DNA from: Microbacterium sp. zg-B185
GTDB taxonomy: Bacteria; Actinomycetota; Actinomycetes; Actinomycetales; Microbacteriaceae
Reading direction: 5' to 3'
Assembly: GCF_030246885.1 (NCBI RefSeq)
Contig: NZ_CP126739.1
Coordinates: forward strand, 1,240,001 to 1,304,000
Length of the DNA stretch: 64,000 bases
The notes below the pieces were generated by a model. The model was not told where the DNA came from. It saw only the letters and a list, made by a program, of their open reading frames with translations, and made no database searches. The position numbers and the translations under genes were made by a program. Shown piece by piece: positions 1-8,713 of the stretch (position 1 is its first letter; the number at the start of each line of letters is the position of its first letter).

Positions 1-185
1 CGTGCCTTCTCGCGCTGCGCAGCCATCTCCGCCTTCGCGCGGGCTTTCGCCTCCTTGGTGTCGGCCACCAGCGGGCGCCTGCGGGCCGCCTCGCGCTCAG
101 CGCGGGTGGGCGTCGGCCGTCCCTTGCCGGTGGTCATGTCGGCCGACGCGTCAGCGGGGACGGGGGCTGCGGGTGTCTTGGCCAC
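1..185 (-). CDS. DUF3043-family protein, N-terminal fragment
   Basis: The gene runs off the left edge, so only its first 61 codons are visible. The start is GTG (V-A-K-T-P), read leftwards. The visible part is a charged, Ala/Arg/Lys-rich segment containing GKGRPTPTRAEREAARRRPL followed by a predicted helix of KAKARA type. This matches the cytosolic N-terminus of the actinobacterial DUF3043 membrane proteins, whose usual two transmembrane helices would lie outside the window. Function is unknown. It is divergent from the M20 peptidase gene, with 46 bp between the starts. The family call is recognition from a short segment only. Confidence 0.6.
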   Translation of the reverse strand, partial: MAKTPAAPVPADASADMTTGKGRPTPTRAEREAARRRPLVADTKEAKARAKAEMAAQREKA

Positions 186-218
186 GTGGAACCTCGGAGT
201 CTCGATAGGGATGCGCCT

Positions 219-224
219 TAAGAT
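219..224 (+). promoter_or_regulatory. -10 box of leaderless M20 peptidase gene
   Basis: TAAGAT ends 7 nt before the ATG at 232. No Shine-Dalgarno precedes the ATG, so transcription probably starts at or next to the start codon. Confidence 0.6.
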
Positions 225-231
225 TACCCGC

Positions 232-1632
232 ATGACCACTGAGCTGACCCGACAGGATGCTGTGCGCGATGCCGCGGCATCCGGCATCCCCGCCGCCCTC
301 GCCGACCTCGGAGCCCTCGTGCGCATCCCGTCGATCGCGTTCCCCGGTTTCGACGGCGCTGAGGTGCAGCGCAGCGCGGAGGCCGTTGCCGCGCTGGTCC
401 AGGATCTCGGTCTGTTCGAAAGCGTCGAGATCCAGCGCGCCGCCATCCCCGGCACGGATGAGATCGGCAACCCGGCGGTGCTGGCGACGCGGGCTGCGCG
501 CAACGGGCGGCCGACGATCCTGCTCTACGCGCACCACGACGTCCAGCCGGTGGGGGAGGAGTCCCTGTGGGAGTCCGCCCCGTTCACCCCCACCGTCCGC
601 GACGGTCGCCTGTACGGTCGTGGCGCGGCCGATGACAAAGCCGGCGTGATGGCCCACGTCGCATCGCTGCGCGCGCTCAAGGAAGCCCTCGGCGCGGATT
701 TCGATCTGGGTGTGGCGCTGTTCATCGAAGGCGAAGAGGAGGCCGGGTCGCGTTCCTTCGCCCAGTTCCTCTCGGACAACGCCGCGGCGCTCCGCGCCGA
801 TGTGATCGTCGTGGCGGACTCGGGCAACTGGGATGCGCGCACGCCGGCGTTGACGGTGTCGCTGCGCGGCAACACCCGCTTCACACTCACGGTGCGCACG
901 CTCGATCACGCGTCCCACTCCGGCATGTTCGGGGGAGCGGTTCCGGACGCGATGATGGCCACCGTGAAGCTGCTCGCCACGCTGTGGGATGAGGACGGCG
1001 CCGTGGCAGTGCAGGGACTGACCGAACGGGATGCCGAAACGCCGGCGTACAGCGAGGAGACGCTGCGCGACGAGGCGGGTCTGCCGGCCGGGGTCAGTCC
1101 GATCGGGCGTGGCCAGATCCTCAGCCGCATCTGGAACAAGCCGTCGATCACGGTCACCGGCATCGACGCGCCGAGCGTGGCGAACGCCTCGAACACGCTG
1201 AGCCCGGCGCTCTCGGTCGTCCTCAGCGCCCGCGTTGCTCCGGGTCAGCCGGCGCGCGAGGCCTATGCGGCCATCGAGGCGCACCTGCGTGCGCATGCGC
1301 CGTTCGGGGCGCAGCTGAGCTTCACCGACCAGGACTACGGTGACGCGTTCCTCGTCGACACGAGCGGGTGGGCGGTCGGGATTGCCCTGGAGGCGCTGCA
1401 CGAGGCCTACGGGGTCGAGCCGGTGCAGATCGGCGTCGGCGGCTCGATTCCCTTCATCGCCGACCTGATCCGCGAATTCCCGGAAGCTCAGATCCTGGTC
1501 ACGGGCGTCGAGGATCCGCACTCGCGCGCGCACAGCCCCAATGAGTCGCTGCACCTGGAGACCTTCCGCAACGCCGTCATCGCCGAGGCGCTCCTGCTCG
1601 AGAAGCTGGACGCGCGCACGACGTCGCCCTGA
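232..1632 (+). CDS. M20-family metallopeptidase (dipeptidase)
   Basis: This is a cytosolic zinc dipeptidase of the M20/ArgE-DapE-carnosinase group, 466 residues long. The metal-binding motif YAHHDVQP has His101 and Asp103. GRGAADDKAG gives the bridging Asp, IEGEEEAGS the catalytic Glu pair, and EDPHSRAHSPNE the C-terminal His ligand. The reading frame is open upstream to 55, but the residues before MTTELTRQ do not resemble the family. The ATG at 232 has a -10 box ending 7 nt before it, so I start there. The insert between the catalytic halves is the usual dimerisation domain. Substrate is not deducible. It reads towards erpA with 98 bp between. Confidence 0.9.
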   Translation: MTTELTRQDAVRDAAASGIPAALADLGALVRIPSIAFPGFDGAEVQRSAEAVAALVQDLGLFESVEIQRAAIPGTDEIGNPAVLATRAARNGRPTILLYAHHDVQPVGEESLWESAPFTPTVRDGRLYGRGAADDKAGVMAHVASLRALKEALGADFDLGVALFIEGEEEAGSRSFAQFLSDNAAALRADVIVVADSGNWDARTPALTVSLRGNTRFTLTVRTLDHASHSGMFGGAVPDAMMATVKLLATLWDEDGAVAVQGLTERDAETPAYSEETLRDEAGLPAGVSPIGRGQILSRIWNKPSITVTGIDAPSVANASNTLSPALSVVLSARVAPGQPAREAYAAIEAHLRAHAPFGAQLSFTDQDYGDAFLVDTSGWAVGIALEALHEAYGVEPVQIGVGGSIPFIADLIREFPEAQILVTGVEDPHSRAHSPNESLHLETFRNAVIAEALLLEKLDARTTSP

Positions 1633-1680
1633 ATGCGGACTGCTCACATGGGGTTCGAGACCCGTGGGAGTCGGCGGGCG

Positions 1681-1686
1681 TAGAAT
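1681..1686 (+). promoter_or_regulatory. -10 box upstream of erpA
   Basis: TAGAAT lies 44 bp before the erpA ATG, leaving room for a leader of about 38 nt carrying the GAGGAG ribosome-binding site. I see no clear -35. Confidence 0.4.
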
Positions 1687-1730
1687 CGAAGAACACCCCG
1701 CCGCATCCGCGGCCTGTCCGGAGGAGTGCC

Positions 1731-2096
1731 ATGACCGACACTGCACTGTCAACCGACCAGACCGTCCGCGCCCACGGCGTCGGGCTCACCGAGGCGGCCG
1801 CGCTCAAGGTGAAGAGTCTCCTCGCCCAGGAAGGGCGCGACGACCTGCGCCTGCGCGTGGCGGTGCAGCCCGGCGGCTGCAGCGGGCTGATCTACCAGCT
1901 GTACTTCGACGAGCGCTACCTCGACGGCGACAAGACCGTCGACTTCGACGGCGTCGAGGTCATCATCGACGACATGAGCGTCCCCTACCTGGACGGCGCG
2001 AGCATCGATTTCAAGGACACGATCGCAGAGCAGGGGTTCACGATCGACAACCCCAATGCTGCGGGCAGCTGCGCCTGCGGTGACAGCTTCCACTGA
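1731..2096 (+). CDS. erpA: HesB/IscA-type iron-sulfur carrier ErpA
   Basis: This A-type carrier accepts an Fe-S cluster and delivers it to apoproteins. It has 121 residues, the usual length. The three conserved cysteines are present: Cys50 in QPGGCSG, and Cys114 and Cys116 in GSCACGDSF. The ATG follows GAGGAG by 5 nt. It is monocistronic here, closed by a strong hairpin terminator 18 nt downstream, and lies directly before the oxidase operon. The separate Rieske protein QcrA in this window would be one plausible cluster client, but that is inference from proximity only. Confidence 0.93.
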   Translation: MTDTALSTDQTVRAHGVGLTEAAALKVKSLLAQEGRDDLRLRVAVQPGGCSGLIYQLYFDERYLDGDKTVDFDGVEVIIDDMSVPYLDGASIDFKDTIAEQGFTIDNPNAAGSCACGDSFH

Positions 2097-2113
2097 CCCC
2101 GAAACATCCGTCT

Positions 2114-2148
2114 CAGGCCCGGCCGCTCATCGAGCGCCGGGCCTGTTT
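2114..2148 (+). terminator. Rho-independent terminator after erpA
   Basis: A perfect 10-bp stem, CAGGCCCGGC paired with GCCGGGCCTG, is followed by TTT. The apex can pair further (GCTC/GAGC). It separates erpA from ctaC. Confidence 0.8.
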
Positions 2149-2208
2149 CGCGCCCTGCGCAGCGGGGTCAAGCTGGGCGGTTGGCCGGAATCAGTTGTGA
2201 GGTTGCTC

Positions 2209-2214
2209 TAGACT
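2209..2214 (+). promoter_or_regulatory. -10 box for the ctaCDF operon
   Basis: TAGACT predicts transcription from about 2221, giving a leader of about 29 nt with the GGAAAGG ribosome-binding site at 2237-2243. No consensus -35 is visible. Confidence 0.45.
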
Positions 2215-2249
2215 GGCAACGTCACAATCGCGACCCGGAAAGGTGCACC

Positions 2250-3143
2250 GTGCCCTCCAAACGCCGCCTCCGCTGGGCAGGTCTTCCCATCGGAATCGCC
2301 TCGGCAGCAGTCCTCGCCGGGTGCACCCCGACCGAACTGCATGGCTACCTTCCCGGTTTCGTCGAAGACGGCACTCCGGCCACCAACCACACCGACATGG
2401 TGGCGGGCCTGTGGGTGAACTCCTGGATCGTGCTGCTGGTCGTCGGCCTCGTCACCTGGGGGCTGATGGGCTGGGCTGCGATCGCCTACCGGCGCCGCAA
2501 GGGGCAGGTCGGACTGCCGGTCCAGCTGCGCTACAACATGCCGATCGAGATCTTCTACACGGTCGTGCCGCTCATTCTGGTGATCGGGTTCTTCGCCTTC
2601 ACTGCGCGTGATCAGACCATCTTGGAGACGCAGACCGAGGACCCGGACGTGTCCATCGTCGCGATCGGCAAGCAGTGGGCTTGGGACTTCCAGTACAACG
2701 GCGAGGACGATGACAGCGCAGACGCTGTCTGGACCATGGGCGTTCAGGCCCAGCCGGCCGCCAACGGCGACGTCGACCAGGCGAAGCTGCCCACGCTCTA
2801 CCTGCCCGTCGACAAGTCGGTCAAGATCCTTCTGCAGTCGCGCGATGTCATCCACTCGTTCTGGGTGATCGACTTCCTGTACAAGAAGGACATGTACATC
2901 GGCCGGGACAACTACTGGTCCTTCACGCCGACGCGTGAGGGAACGTACGCCGGCAAGTGCGCCGAACTGTGTGGCGAGTACCACTCCGCCATGCTCTTCA
3001 ACGTCAAGGTGGTGAGTGAGGGCGAGTACGAGGACTACCTCGACACCCTGCGCTCGGCCGGCCAGACCGGCGACATCAACGACGCGTACGACAGGCTTCA
3101 GAACGAGCCCGGGACGGGCGCAAGCCCCGAAGGAGACGAGTGA
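2250..3143 (+). CDS. ctaC: Cytochrome c oxidase subunit II (lipoprotein)
   Basis: Subunit II carries the binuclear CuA centre that takes electrons from the cytochrome bcc complex into aa3 oxidase. The protein has 297 residues. The signal peptide ends in the lipobox VLAGC, with Cys25 as lipidated residue. Two transmembrane helices follow, then the cupredoxin domain with IHSFWV and the CuA motif [12 protein letters not shown]. The frame is open upstream to 2181, but the GTG at 2250 follows GGAAAGG by 6 nt and gives a proper signal peptide. The stop lies only 2 nt before the ctaD ATG. Confidence 0.95.
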   Translation: MPSKRRLRWAGLPIGIASAAVLAGCTPTELHGYLPGFVEDGTPATNHTDMVAGLWVNSWIVLLVVGLVTWGLMGWAAIAYRRRKGQVGLPVQLRYNMPIEIFYTVVPLILVIGFFAFTARDQTILETQTEDPDVSIVAIGKQWAWDFQYNGEDDDSADAVWTMGVQAQPAANGDVDQAKLPTLYLPVDKSVKILLQSRDVIHSFWVIDFLYKKDMYIGRDNYWSFTPTREGTYAGKCAELCGEYHSAMLFNVKVVSEGEYEDYLDTLRSAGQTGDINDAYDRLQNEPGTGASPEGDE

Positions 3144-3145
3144 TC

Positions 3146-4909
3146 ATGGCGACGACACTTCCATTGCAGGAGAACACGCCGGGTCGCCCGACGACCCTTC
3201 CTCCCCGTCAGGCTGCCCTGCTGAGCGCCTCGCGCACGGAGCAGAAGGGCAACATCGTCGTCAAGTGGATCACTTCCACGGATCACAAGACGATCGGGTA
3301 CATGTACCTGATCGCGTCGGTGCTGTTCTTCATGCTGGGCGGCGTGATGGCGCTGATCATCCGTGCTGAGCTGTTCGAGCCGGGCATGCAGATCGTGCCG
3401 ACCAAGGAGCAGTACAACCAGCTGTTCACGATGCACGGCACGATCATGCTGCTGATGTTCGCGACCCCGCTGTTCGCCGGTTTCGCGAACGTGATCATGC
3501 CGCTGCAGATCGGCGCTCCGGATGTGGCGTTCCCGCGTCTGAACGCGTTCGCGTTCTGGCTGTTCCTGTTCGGCTCGATCATCGCCGTGTCCGGGTTCCT
3601 CACCCCGCAGGGGGCGGCATCCTTCGGCTGGTTCGCATATCAACCGCTCGCGAATGCCACGTTCTCACCAGGGGTGGGCGGCAATCTCTGGATGCTCGGG
3701 CTGGGGATGAGCGGTTTCGGTACGATCCTGGGTGCGGTGAACTTCATCACCACGATCATCACGATGCGCGCGCCCGGGATGACGATGTGGCGGATGCCGA
3801 TCTTCACCTGGAACACGCTGGTCACCAGCATCCTGATCCTGATGGCCTTCCCCGTCCTGGCGGCGGCGATCCTGGCGGCCGCGGCCGACCGGGTCCTGGG
3901 GGCGCACATCTACGACCCGGCGAACGGTGGTGTGCTGTTGTGGCAGCACCTGTTCTGGTTCTTCGGGCATCCCGAGGTGTACATCATCGCGCTGCCGTTC
4001 TTCGGCATCGTCTCGGAGATCTTCCCGGTGTTCAGTCGCAAGCCGATCTTCGGGTACAAGACCCTGGTGTACGCCACCATCGCGATCGCGGCGCTGTCCG
4101 TCGCGGTGTGGGCGCACCACATGTACGTCACCGGGGCGGTGCTGCTGCCGTTCTTCGCGCTGATGACGATGCTGATCGCGGTGCCCACCGGGGTGAAGAT
4201 CTTCAACTGGATCGGCACGATGTGGCGCGGCTCGGTCACCTTCGAAACGCCGATGCTGTTCTCGCTGGGCTTTTTGGTCTCGTTCGTCTTCGGTGGTCTG
4301 ACCGGTGTGATCCTGGCCTCCCCGCCGCTGGATTTCCACATCTCGGACACCTACTTCGTCGTCGCGCACTTCCACTACGTCGTGTTCGGCACCGTGGTGT
4401 TCGCGATGTTCGCCGGGTTCTACTTCTGGTGGCCGAAGTGGACCGGCAAGATGCTGAACGAGCGCATCGGCTACGTGCACTTCTGGATGCTGTTCATCGG
4501 CTTCCACATGACCTTCCTGATCCAGCACTGGCTGGGTGTGGACGGCATGGCGCGCCGCTACGCGGACTACTCCGCGGCCGATGACTGGCTGTGGGAGAAC
4601 CAGGTCTCCACGGTCGGGGCGATGATCCTCGGCGCGTCGATGATCCCGTTCCTGTTCAACGTCTGGATCACGGCCCGCAAGGCGCCCAGGGTGACCGTGA
4701 ACGACCCGTGGGGGTATGGCGCATCGCTGGAATGGGCCACCTCCTGCCCGCCACCGCGGCACAACTTCACCTCCATCCCGCGGATCCGCAGCGAACGCCC
4801 CGCGTTCGACCTCAACCACCCCGAGGCCGGAATACCCGTCGGCGTCGGCCCCGCGAAGGACGCCCCATCCGCCCCGGTTGTCGACCTCGCCGAGGGAGAG
4901 GTCAAGTAG
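3146..4909 (+). CDS. ctaD: Cytochrome c oxidase subunit I
   Basis: This is the catalytic subunit of aa3 oxidase, reducing O2 and pumping protons across the membrane. It has 587 residues and about 12 membrane helices. Haem and copper ligands are visible: His in TMHGTIM, the CuB/Tyr motif WFFGHPEVY, the His pair in VWAHHMYV, and the His residues of [15 protein letters not shown] at 3140 overlaps the ctaC stop, but it sits only 3 nt from AGGAGA. The ATG at 3146 is 9 nt from it and is preferred. The next gene begins directly after the stop codon. Confidence 0.96.
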   Translation: MATTLPLQENTPGRPTTLPPRQAALLSASRTEQKGNIVVKWITSTDHKTIGYMYLIASVLFFMLGGVMALIIRAELFEPGMQIVPTKEQYNQLFTMHGTIMLLMFATPLFAGFANVIMPLQIGAPDVAFPRLNAFAFWLFLFGSIIAVSGFLTPQGAASFGWFAYQPLANATFSPGVGGNLWMLGLGMSGFGTILGAVNFITTIITMRAPGMTMWRMPIFTWNTLVTSILILMAFPVLAAAILAAAADRVLGAHIYDPANGGVLLWQHLFWFFGHPEVYIIALPFFGIVSEIFPVFSRKPIFGYKTLVYATIAIAALSVAVWAHHMYVTGAVLLPFFALMTMLIAVPTGVKIFNWIGTMWRGSVTFETPMLFSLGFLVSFVFGGLTGVILASPPLDFHISDTYFVVAHFHYVVFGTVVFAMFAGFYFWWPKWTGKMLNERIGYVHFWMLFIGFHMTFLIQHWLGVDGMARRYADYSAADDWLWENQVSTVGAMILGASMIPFLFNVWITARKAPRVTVNDPWGYGASLEWATSCPPPRHNFTSIPRIRSERPAFDLNHPEAGIPVGVGPAKDAPSAPVVDLAEGEVK

Positions 4910-5344
4910 ATGCGTACCAATACCGGACTGTGGTGGTTGCTCTCCGCGTTCTTCATGCTCGTAGCGGTGACGTACACGCTGTGGAGCATCCTGGTGAACC
5001 TCATCAACCCGTGGTACATCGCGGTCGAGTGGGTGGGCACGATCGCCCTCCTGTTCGGCAGCTTGATGGCCGCGCTGATCGCCTTCTACATCGGGCGCGT
5101 GCACAAGGCCCAGGGTGGCGAACTGCCCGAGGACATCCTCACCTCCGACATCGACGACGGTGACCCCGAAGTCGGCGAGTTCAGCCCGTGGTCCTGGTGG
5201 CCGATCGTGCTCGCCTTCTCGGCGGCGATCGGCATACTCGGGCTGGCCATCGGCAGCTGGCTGATGCCGATCGGTATCGGCGTGTTCTTGGTCGCCATCG
5301 TCGGTTGGGTCTACGAGTATTACCGCGGATACTTCGCGCACTGA
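4910..5344 (+). CDS. ctaF: Actinobacterial cytochrome c oxidase subunit IV
   Basis: This small structural subunit of actinobacterial aa3 oxidase has 144 residues. Four hydrophobic segments are visible: two near the N-terminus (WWLLSAFFMLVAVTYTLWSI and the segment after the AVEW motif) and two in the C-terminal third around WSWWPIVLAFSAAIGILGL. The ATG abuts the ctaD stop with no spacer, so translation is probably coupled. Position and topology match the ctaCDF arrangement known from Actinobacteria. Confidence 0.9.
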   Translation: MRTNTGLWWLLSAFFMLVAVTYTLWSILVNLINPWYIAVEWVGTIALLFGSLMAALIAFYIGRVHKAQGGELPEDILTSDIDDGDPEVGEFSPWSWWPIVLAFSAAIGILGLAIGSWLMPIGIGVFLVAIVGWVYEYYRGYFAH

Positions 5345-5354
5345 TCGCTCCGGC

Positions 5355-6152
5355 GTGTCGGCCGTACGGCTGACGGCTGGCGCCGTCTCGGACGTCGGCA
5401 AGCACCGGGCGGTCAATCAGGACGCAGCATTCACCGCGCCGTGGGGGGCGGCCGTTGCCGACGGTGTCGGCGGCGGCCCCTCCGGCGACCTGGCATCGGC
5501 GGCCCTGCTGCACCGACTCGTCGCCGGCACGTTCATTGTTCGGGATGCCGAGGACCTCGCCGTCCGGATCCGCGAGGCCAACTGGGACCTGCGCGCACAC
5601 ACCGAACGCGACGCCTCGTTGCGCGGCATGGCGACCACTCTCACCGGGGTCTTCGTCACGGACAGCGGGGGACTCCTGCTGGCGCACACGGGGGACTCGC
5701 GCGCCTACCTCCTGCGCAGGGGTGCACTCACGCGTGAGACGCGCGATGACTCCTACGTGCAGGCCCTGCTGGATCGGGGTCTGATCGCAGCGGAGGCCGC
5801 GGCATCCCACCCGCGACGGAACATCATCACGGCGTCTCTGGGCGGCGCTGAGGACGATACGATCGCCGTCCTGAGCCGGGAGCCGCTGATCGGCGATCGC
5901 TGGCTCCTGTGCAGCGACGGCGTGACGGACTACCTTCCCGACGCCGAGCTCATGCGAGTGCTGCAGACCGCCCCATCGCCTCAGGCAGCCGCGGCAGGGG
6001 TCGTCTCTCTCGCCCTGGCGGCCGGTACGCGCGACAACGTCACCGCCGTCGTCTGCGACGTCACGACGGCCGTCGGCTCGTCCGCGCGGAGCCGACCGAC
6101 CTTCTACGGCGCCGCAGCGGACCGCTTCTGCGAAGAGCTCGCCTCGGCGTAG
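5355..6152 (+). CDS. PP2C-type Ser/Thr protein phosphatase
   Basis: This is a soluble metal-dependent phosphatase of 265 residues covering a single PP2C domain. Metal-binding aspartates are seen at Asp23 (NQDAAF) and Asp36 (VADGVGGG), then in LCSDGVTDYL and in GTRDNVTAVV near the C-terminus. There is no sensory or membrane domain. The GTG start lies 10 nt after ctaF on the same strand, so it is probably transcribed with the oxidase genes. No Ser/Thr kinase gene lies in the window. It ends 3 nt from the convergent rhodanese gene. The target is unknown; the link with the oxidase operon is positional only. Confidence 0.88.
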   Translation: MSAVRLTAGAVSDVGKHRAVNQDAAFTAPWGAAVADGVGGGPSGDLASAALLHRLVAGTFIVRDAEDLAVRIREANWDLRAHTERDASLRGMATTLTGVFVTDSGGLLLAHTGDSRAYLLRRGALTRETRDDSYVQALLDRGLIAAEAAASHPRRNIITASLGGAEDDTIAVLSREPLIGDRWLLCSDGVTDYLPDAELMRVLQTAPSPQAAAAGVVSLALAAGTRDNVTAVVCDVTTAVGSSARSRPTFYGAAADRFCEELASA

Positions 6153-6155
6153 CGC

Positions 6156-6575
6156 TCAGCCCGGGACCGGCGCGCGAACGACCATCACGCGGTCATCGAA
6201 CCGGCGGGGGAGCGCACCGCTGTCGTTCTCGGTCGGCTGACCCTCCCGCAGCCAGTACTCGTATCCGCCGATCATCTCCTTGACCGAATAGCCGAGAGCC
6301 GCGAACTCGAGCGCCGCCTTGGTGCCCGCGTTGCAACCGGGGCTCCAGCAGTAGACGATGACGGGAAGAGCGGGGTCCAGCTCGGCCGGTGCGCGGTCGC
6401 GGATGTCTTGCCGGCGCATGTGCACAGCACCGCTCACGCGACCCTGGGCCCACGCCTCGTCGCTGCGCACGTCCACGAGGACGAACCGCTCTCCGGCGCG
6501 CTGAGCGGCATACACATCGGAGGCGTCCGTCTCGTGCGCGAGCTTGGCGGAGAAGTAGGACAGAGCGTCGGTCAT
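6156..6575 (-). CDS. Rhodanese-like sulfurtransferase domain protein
   Basis: A single rhodanese domain fills this 139-residue protein. FVLVDVRSDEAWAQGR is the CH2A motif, and the active-site loop is YCWSPGCNAG with Cys76 as the likely persulfide carrier. The loop is longer and more hydrophobic than in thiosulfate sulfurtransferases, so the substrate is uncertain. The ATG at 6575 has TAGCGT ending 7 nt upstream and no Shine-Dalgarno, which suggests a leaderless transcript. It converges on the PP2C gene. Confidence 0.85.
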   Translation of the reverse strand: MTDALSYFSAKLAHETDASDVYAAQRAGERFVLVDVRSDEAWAQGRVSGAVHMRRQDIRDRAPAELDPALPVIVYCWSPGCNAGTKAALEFAALGYSVKEMIGGYEYWLREGQPTENDSGALPRRFDDRVMVVRAPVPG

Positions 6576-6582
6576 GCTGCCC

Positions 6583-6588
6583 ACGCTA
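6583..6588 (-). promoter_or_regulatory. -10 box of leaderless rhodanese gene
   Basis: TAGCGT on the minus strand ends 7 nt before the ATG at 6575. Confidence 0.55.
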
Positions 6589-6677
6589 TGGCGCGCGCCC
6601 GCCCGCGGCATGCCGTCACTCGGCCGTCCTCCGCCGGATTCCTGCCGTGTCCGTGCGCGGCTCGCGGGCATGACGGA

Positions 6678-6731
6678 GCTCCCCTGTCGCAAGCTGCGGG
6701 GTCCGTCGGCGAGTTGTGACAGGGGAGCGGG
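6678..6731 (+). repeat. Dispersed intergenic repeat, copy A
   Basis: Imperfect inverted arms, GCTCCCCTGTCGCA at the left and TGTGACAGGGGAGC at the right, flank a GC-rich core. The same right arm recurs at five other intergenic sites in the window. It lies between the rhodanese start and the qcrB terminator. Confidence 0.75.
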
Positions 6732-6782
6732 GGACTGGCTGGAAAGCGGGGGACTGGCGGGGGAGCGGGGACTGGCGGGGAA
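6727..6782 (+). repeat. Three 19-bp tandem repeats beside copy A
   Basis: Three head-to-tail units (6727-6745, 6746-6764, 6765-6782) share the word GCGGGGGACTGGC with small changes. The last unit is 18 bp. They start inside the right arm of the dispersed repeat. Confidence 0.8.
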
Positions 6783-6783
6783 C

Positions 6784-6831
6784 GCAGAAGGCCCCGGCGG
6801 ACACCGTGGGTGTCGTGCCGGGGCCTTCTGC
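6784..6831 (-). terminator. Long hairpin terminator of ctaE-qcrCAB
   Basis: A perfect 15-bp stem (GCAGAAGGCCCCGGC and its complement) encloses a second small stem, GACAC/GTGTC. It starts 14 nt beyond the qcrB stop. The run of T after the stem on the minus strand is short. Confidence 0.7.
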
Positions 6832-6844
6832 AGGTCGGGCCGGA

Positions 6845-8713
6845 TTAGGAGCCGGACTCCTTCTCGCGCTTGCGCGGCTTCTTCGTGCCGTCGTCGGAGA
6901 CGATCACGTTGGACGGGCGAACCGCGGTCTCCGAGCTGTGCCCGTCGTCGATGGGCACGTGCGGGGCGTCCGGAACTCCTGCGCGCTCGTGGGCGCCCTG
7001 CAGCTCCGCGTCCTCCTCGGTGGCGATGTGCTCCAGCTCGTGGTGCTGGTGAGCTGCCGCGGCGTCGAGCTCGGACTGCGTGAGCGGCGCGAGACGGTCC
7101 TCGAACAGTGTGCGCGACAGAACCGCACGCACGTTCTCGTACCAGGGGATACGTCCCTTGGCGTTGGGCCGAACGACGAGGGGCTCGTAGTTGTCGTTGT
7201 CGACGAGCTTCCAGCGCTCGTATTCGTCGACGGGCTGGTGCACCTCGATGTACTCGCCACCGGGAAGGCGGACGATGCGACCGGACTCGTAGCCGTGCAG
7301 TGCGATCTCGCGGTCCTTCTTCTGCAACGCGATGCAGATCCGCTTCGTGACGAAGTAGGCGATCACCGGTCCGAGGAACAGGAGGACCTGCAGGCCGTGG
7401 ATCACACCTTCCATCGTGAGGTAGAAGTGCGTGGCGATGATGTCCGAGGATGCCGCGGCCCACAGCACCGCGTAGAACGTGACTCCGGCAGCGCCGATGG
7501 CCGTGCGGGTTGCCGCGTTGCGGGGGCGCTGCGCGATGTGGTGCTCGCGCTTGTCACCCGTGATCCACGCCTCCAGGAAGGGGTAGAGCAGCACCGTGAC
7601 GATGAACACCCCGAGGATGACCAGCGGCACGAGGATGTTGAACGACCAGGTGCGGTCCAGGAAGACGAACTCCCACCCCGGCGGCACGAGTCGGAGCGCG
7701 CCGTCGGCGAAGCCGATGTACCAGTCAGGCTGGGTACCGGCCGAGACCGGCGACGGGTCGTAAGGGCCGTAGTTCCAGATCGGGTTGATCGTGAACATCG
7801 AGGCGATCAGGACGATCACGCCGAACGTGATGAACAGGAACCCGCCCATCTTGGACATGTAGACCGGCATCATCGGGTAACCCACGACGTTGCTGTTCTT
7901 GCGCCCCGGGCCGGCGAACTGCGTGTGCTTGTTGATCACCATCAGCATGAGGTGCAGCACGAGCAGTCCGACGAGGATCGCGGGCAGCAGCAGGATGTGC
8001 AGCGTGTACAGCCGACCGACGATCGCCACGCCGGGGAACTCGCCGCCGAACAGCAGGAACGATGTCCAGGTTCCGATCAGGGGGATCCCCTTGACCATGC
8101 CGTCGATGATGCGCAGGCCGTTTCCGGAGAGCAGGTCATCGGGAAGCGAGTAACCGGTGAATCCCTCGGCCAGCGCCAGGATGAACAGGATGAATCCGAT
8201 CACCCAGTTCAGCTCGCGAGGCTTGCGGAAAGCACCCGTGAAGAAGATGCGCAGCATGTGCACGCCGATGCCGGCGACGAAGACGAGCGCGGCCCAGTGG
8301 TGGATCTGCCGGACCAGCAGACCACCGCGGACATCGAACGAGATGTTCAGCGACGACTGCAGCGCCGCGGACATCTCGACGCCGCGCATCGGCAGGTATG
8401 CGCCGGTGTAGTGCGTGGGCACCATCGATGCCTGGAAGAAGAAGGTCAGGAACGTCCCGGACAGCAGGATGACCACGAAGCTCCACAGCGCGATCTCACC
8501 GAGCATGAACGACCAGTGGTCGGGGAAGATCTTGCGGCCGAGTTCCTTCACGAAGCCGGACAGGCTGGTGCGCTCGTCGATGTAGTTCGCGGTGGCCCCG
8601 ATGAAGCGACCGCCCAGGGGCTTGCCGTCCTTACCGGTGGGAACCGTGGTCAGGTTCTCCTTGACGGCCGGTTCCTGGGTGAGGTTCTCGGTGGGGTGAG
8701 TTGACGTACTCAA
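6845..8713 (-). CDS. qcrB: Cytochrome bcc complex cytochrome b subunit
   Basis: Cytochrome b carries the two haems b and the menaquinol sites of the actinobacterial bcc complex. The protein has 622 residues, with the long hydrophilic C-terminal tail typical of Actinobacteria (about the last 100 residues, rich in His, Glu and Lys). Haem ligands sit in QIHHWAALVF and HILLLPAILVGLLVLHL. The start is TTG at 8713, overlapping the qcrA stop as TTGA. No ATG or GTG precedes the conserved region, so the TTG is well supported. The last gene of the ctaE-qcrCAB operon. Confidence 0.95.
   Translation of the reverse strand: MSTSTHPTENLTQEPAVKENLTTVPTGKDGKPLGGRFIGATANYIDERTSLSGFVKELGRKIFPDHWSFMLGEIALWSFVVILLSGTFLTFFFQASMVPTHYTGAYLPMRGVEMSAALQSSLNISFDVRGGLLVRQIHHWAALVFVAGIGVHMLRIFFTGAFRKPRELNWVIGFILFILALAEGFTGYSLPDDLLSGNGLRIIDGMVKGIPLIGTWTSFLLFGGEFPGVAIVGRLYTLHILLLPAILVGLLVLHLMLMVINKHTQFAGPGRKNSNVVGYPMMPVYMSKMGGFLFITFGVIVLIASMFTINPIWNYGPYDPSPVSAGTQPDWYIGFADGALRLVPPGWEFVFLDRTWSFNILVPLVILGVFIVTVLLYPFLEAWITGDKREHHIAQRPRNAATRTAIGAAGVTFYAVLWAAASSDIIATHFYLTMEGVIHGLQVLLFLGPVIAYFVTKRICIALQKKDREIALHGYESGRIVRLPGGEYIEVHQPVDEYERWKLVDNDNYEPLVVRPNAKGRIPWYENVRAVLSRTLFEDRLAPLTQSELDAAAAHQHHELEHIATEEDAELQGAHERAGVPDAPHVPIDDGHSSETAVRPSNVIVSDDGTKKPRKREKESGS

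Noticed and set aside
1649..1670. tRNA-like T-arm (GGTTCGAGACC) after the M20 peptidase gene
   Set aside because: Only three base pairs form around the loop and no acceptor, D or anticodon stem surrounds it.
3665..5416. 583-codon minus-strand ORF across ctaD and ctaF
   Set aside because: It is low-complexity (His/Asp/Arg-rich) and antisense to conserved oxidase subunits with clear ligands.
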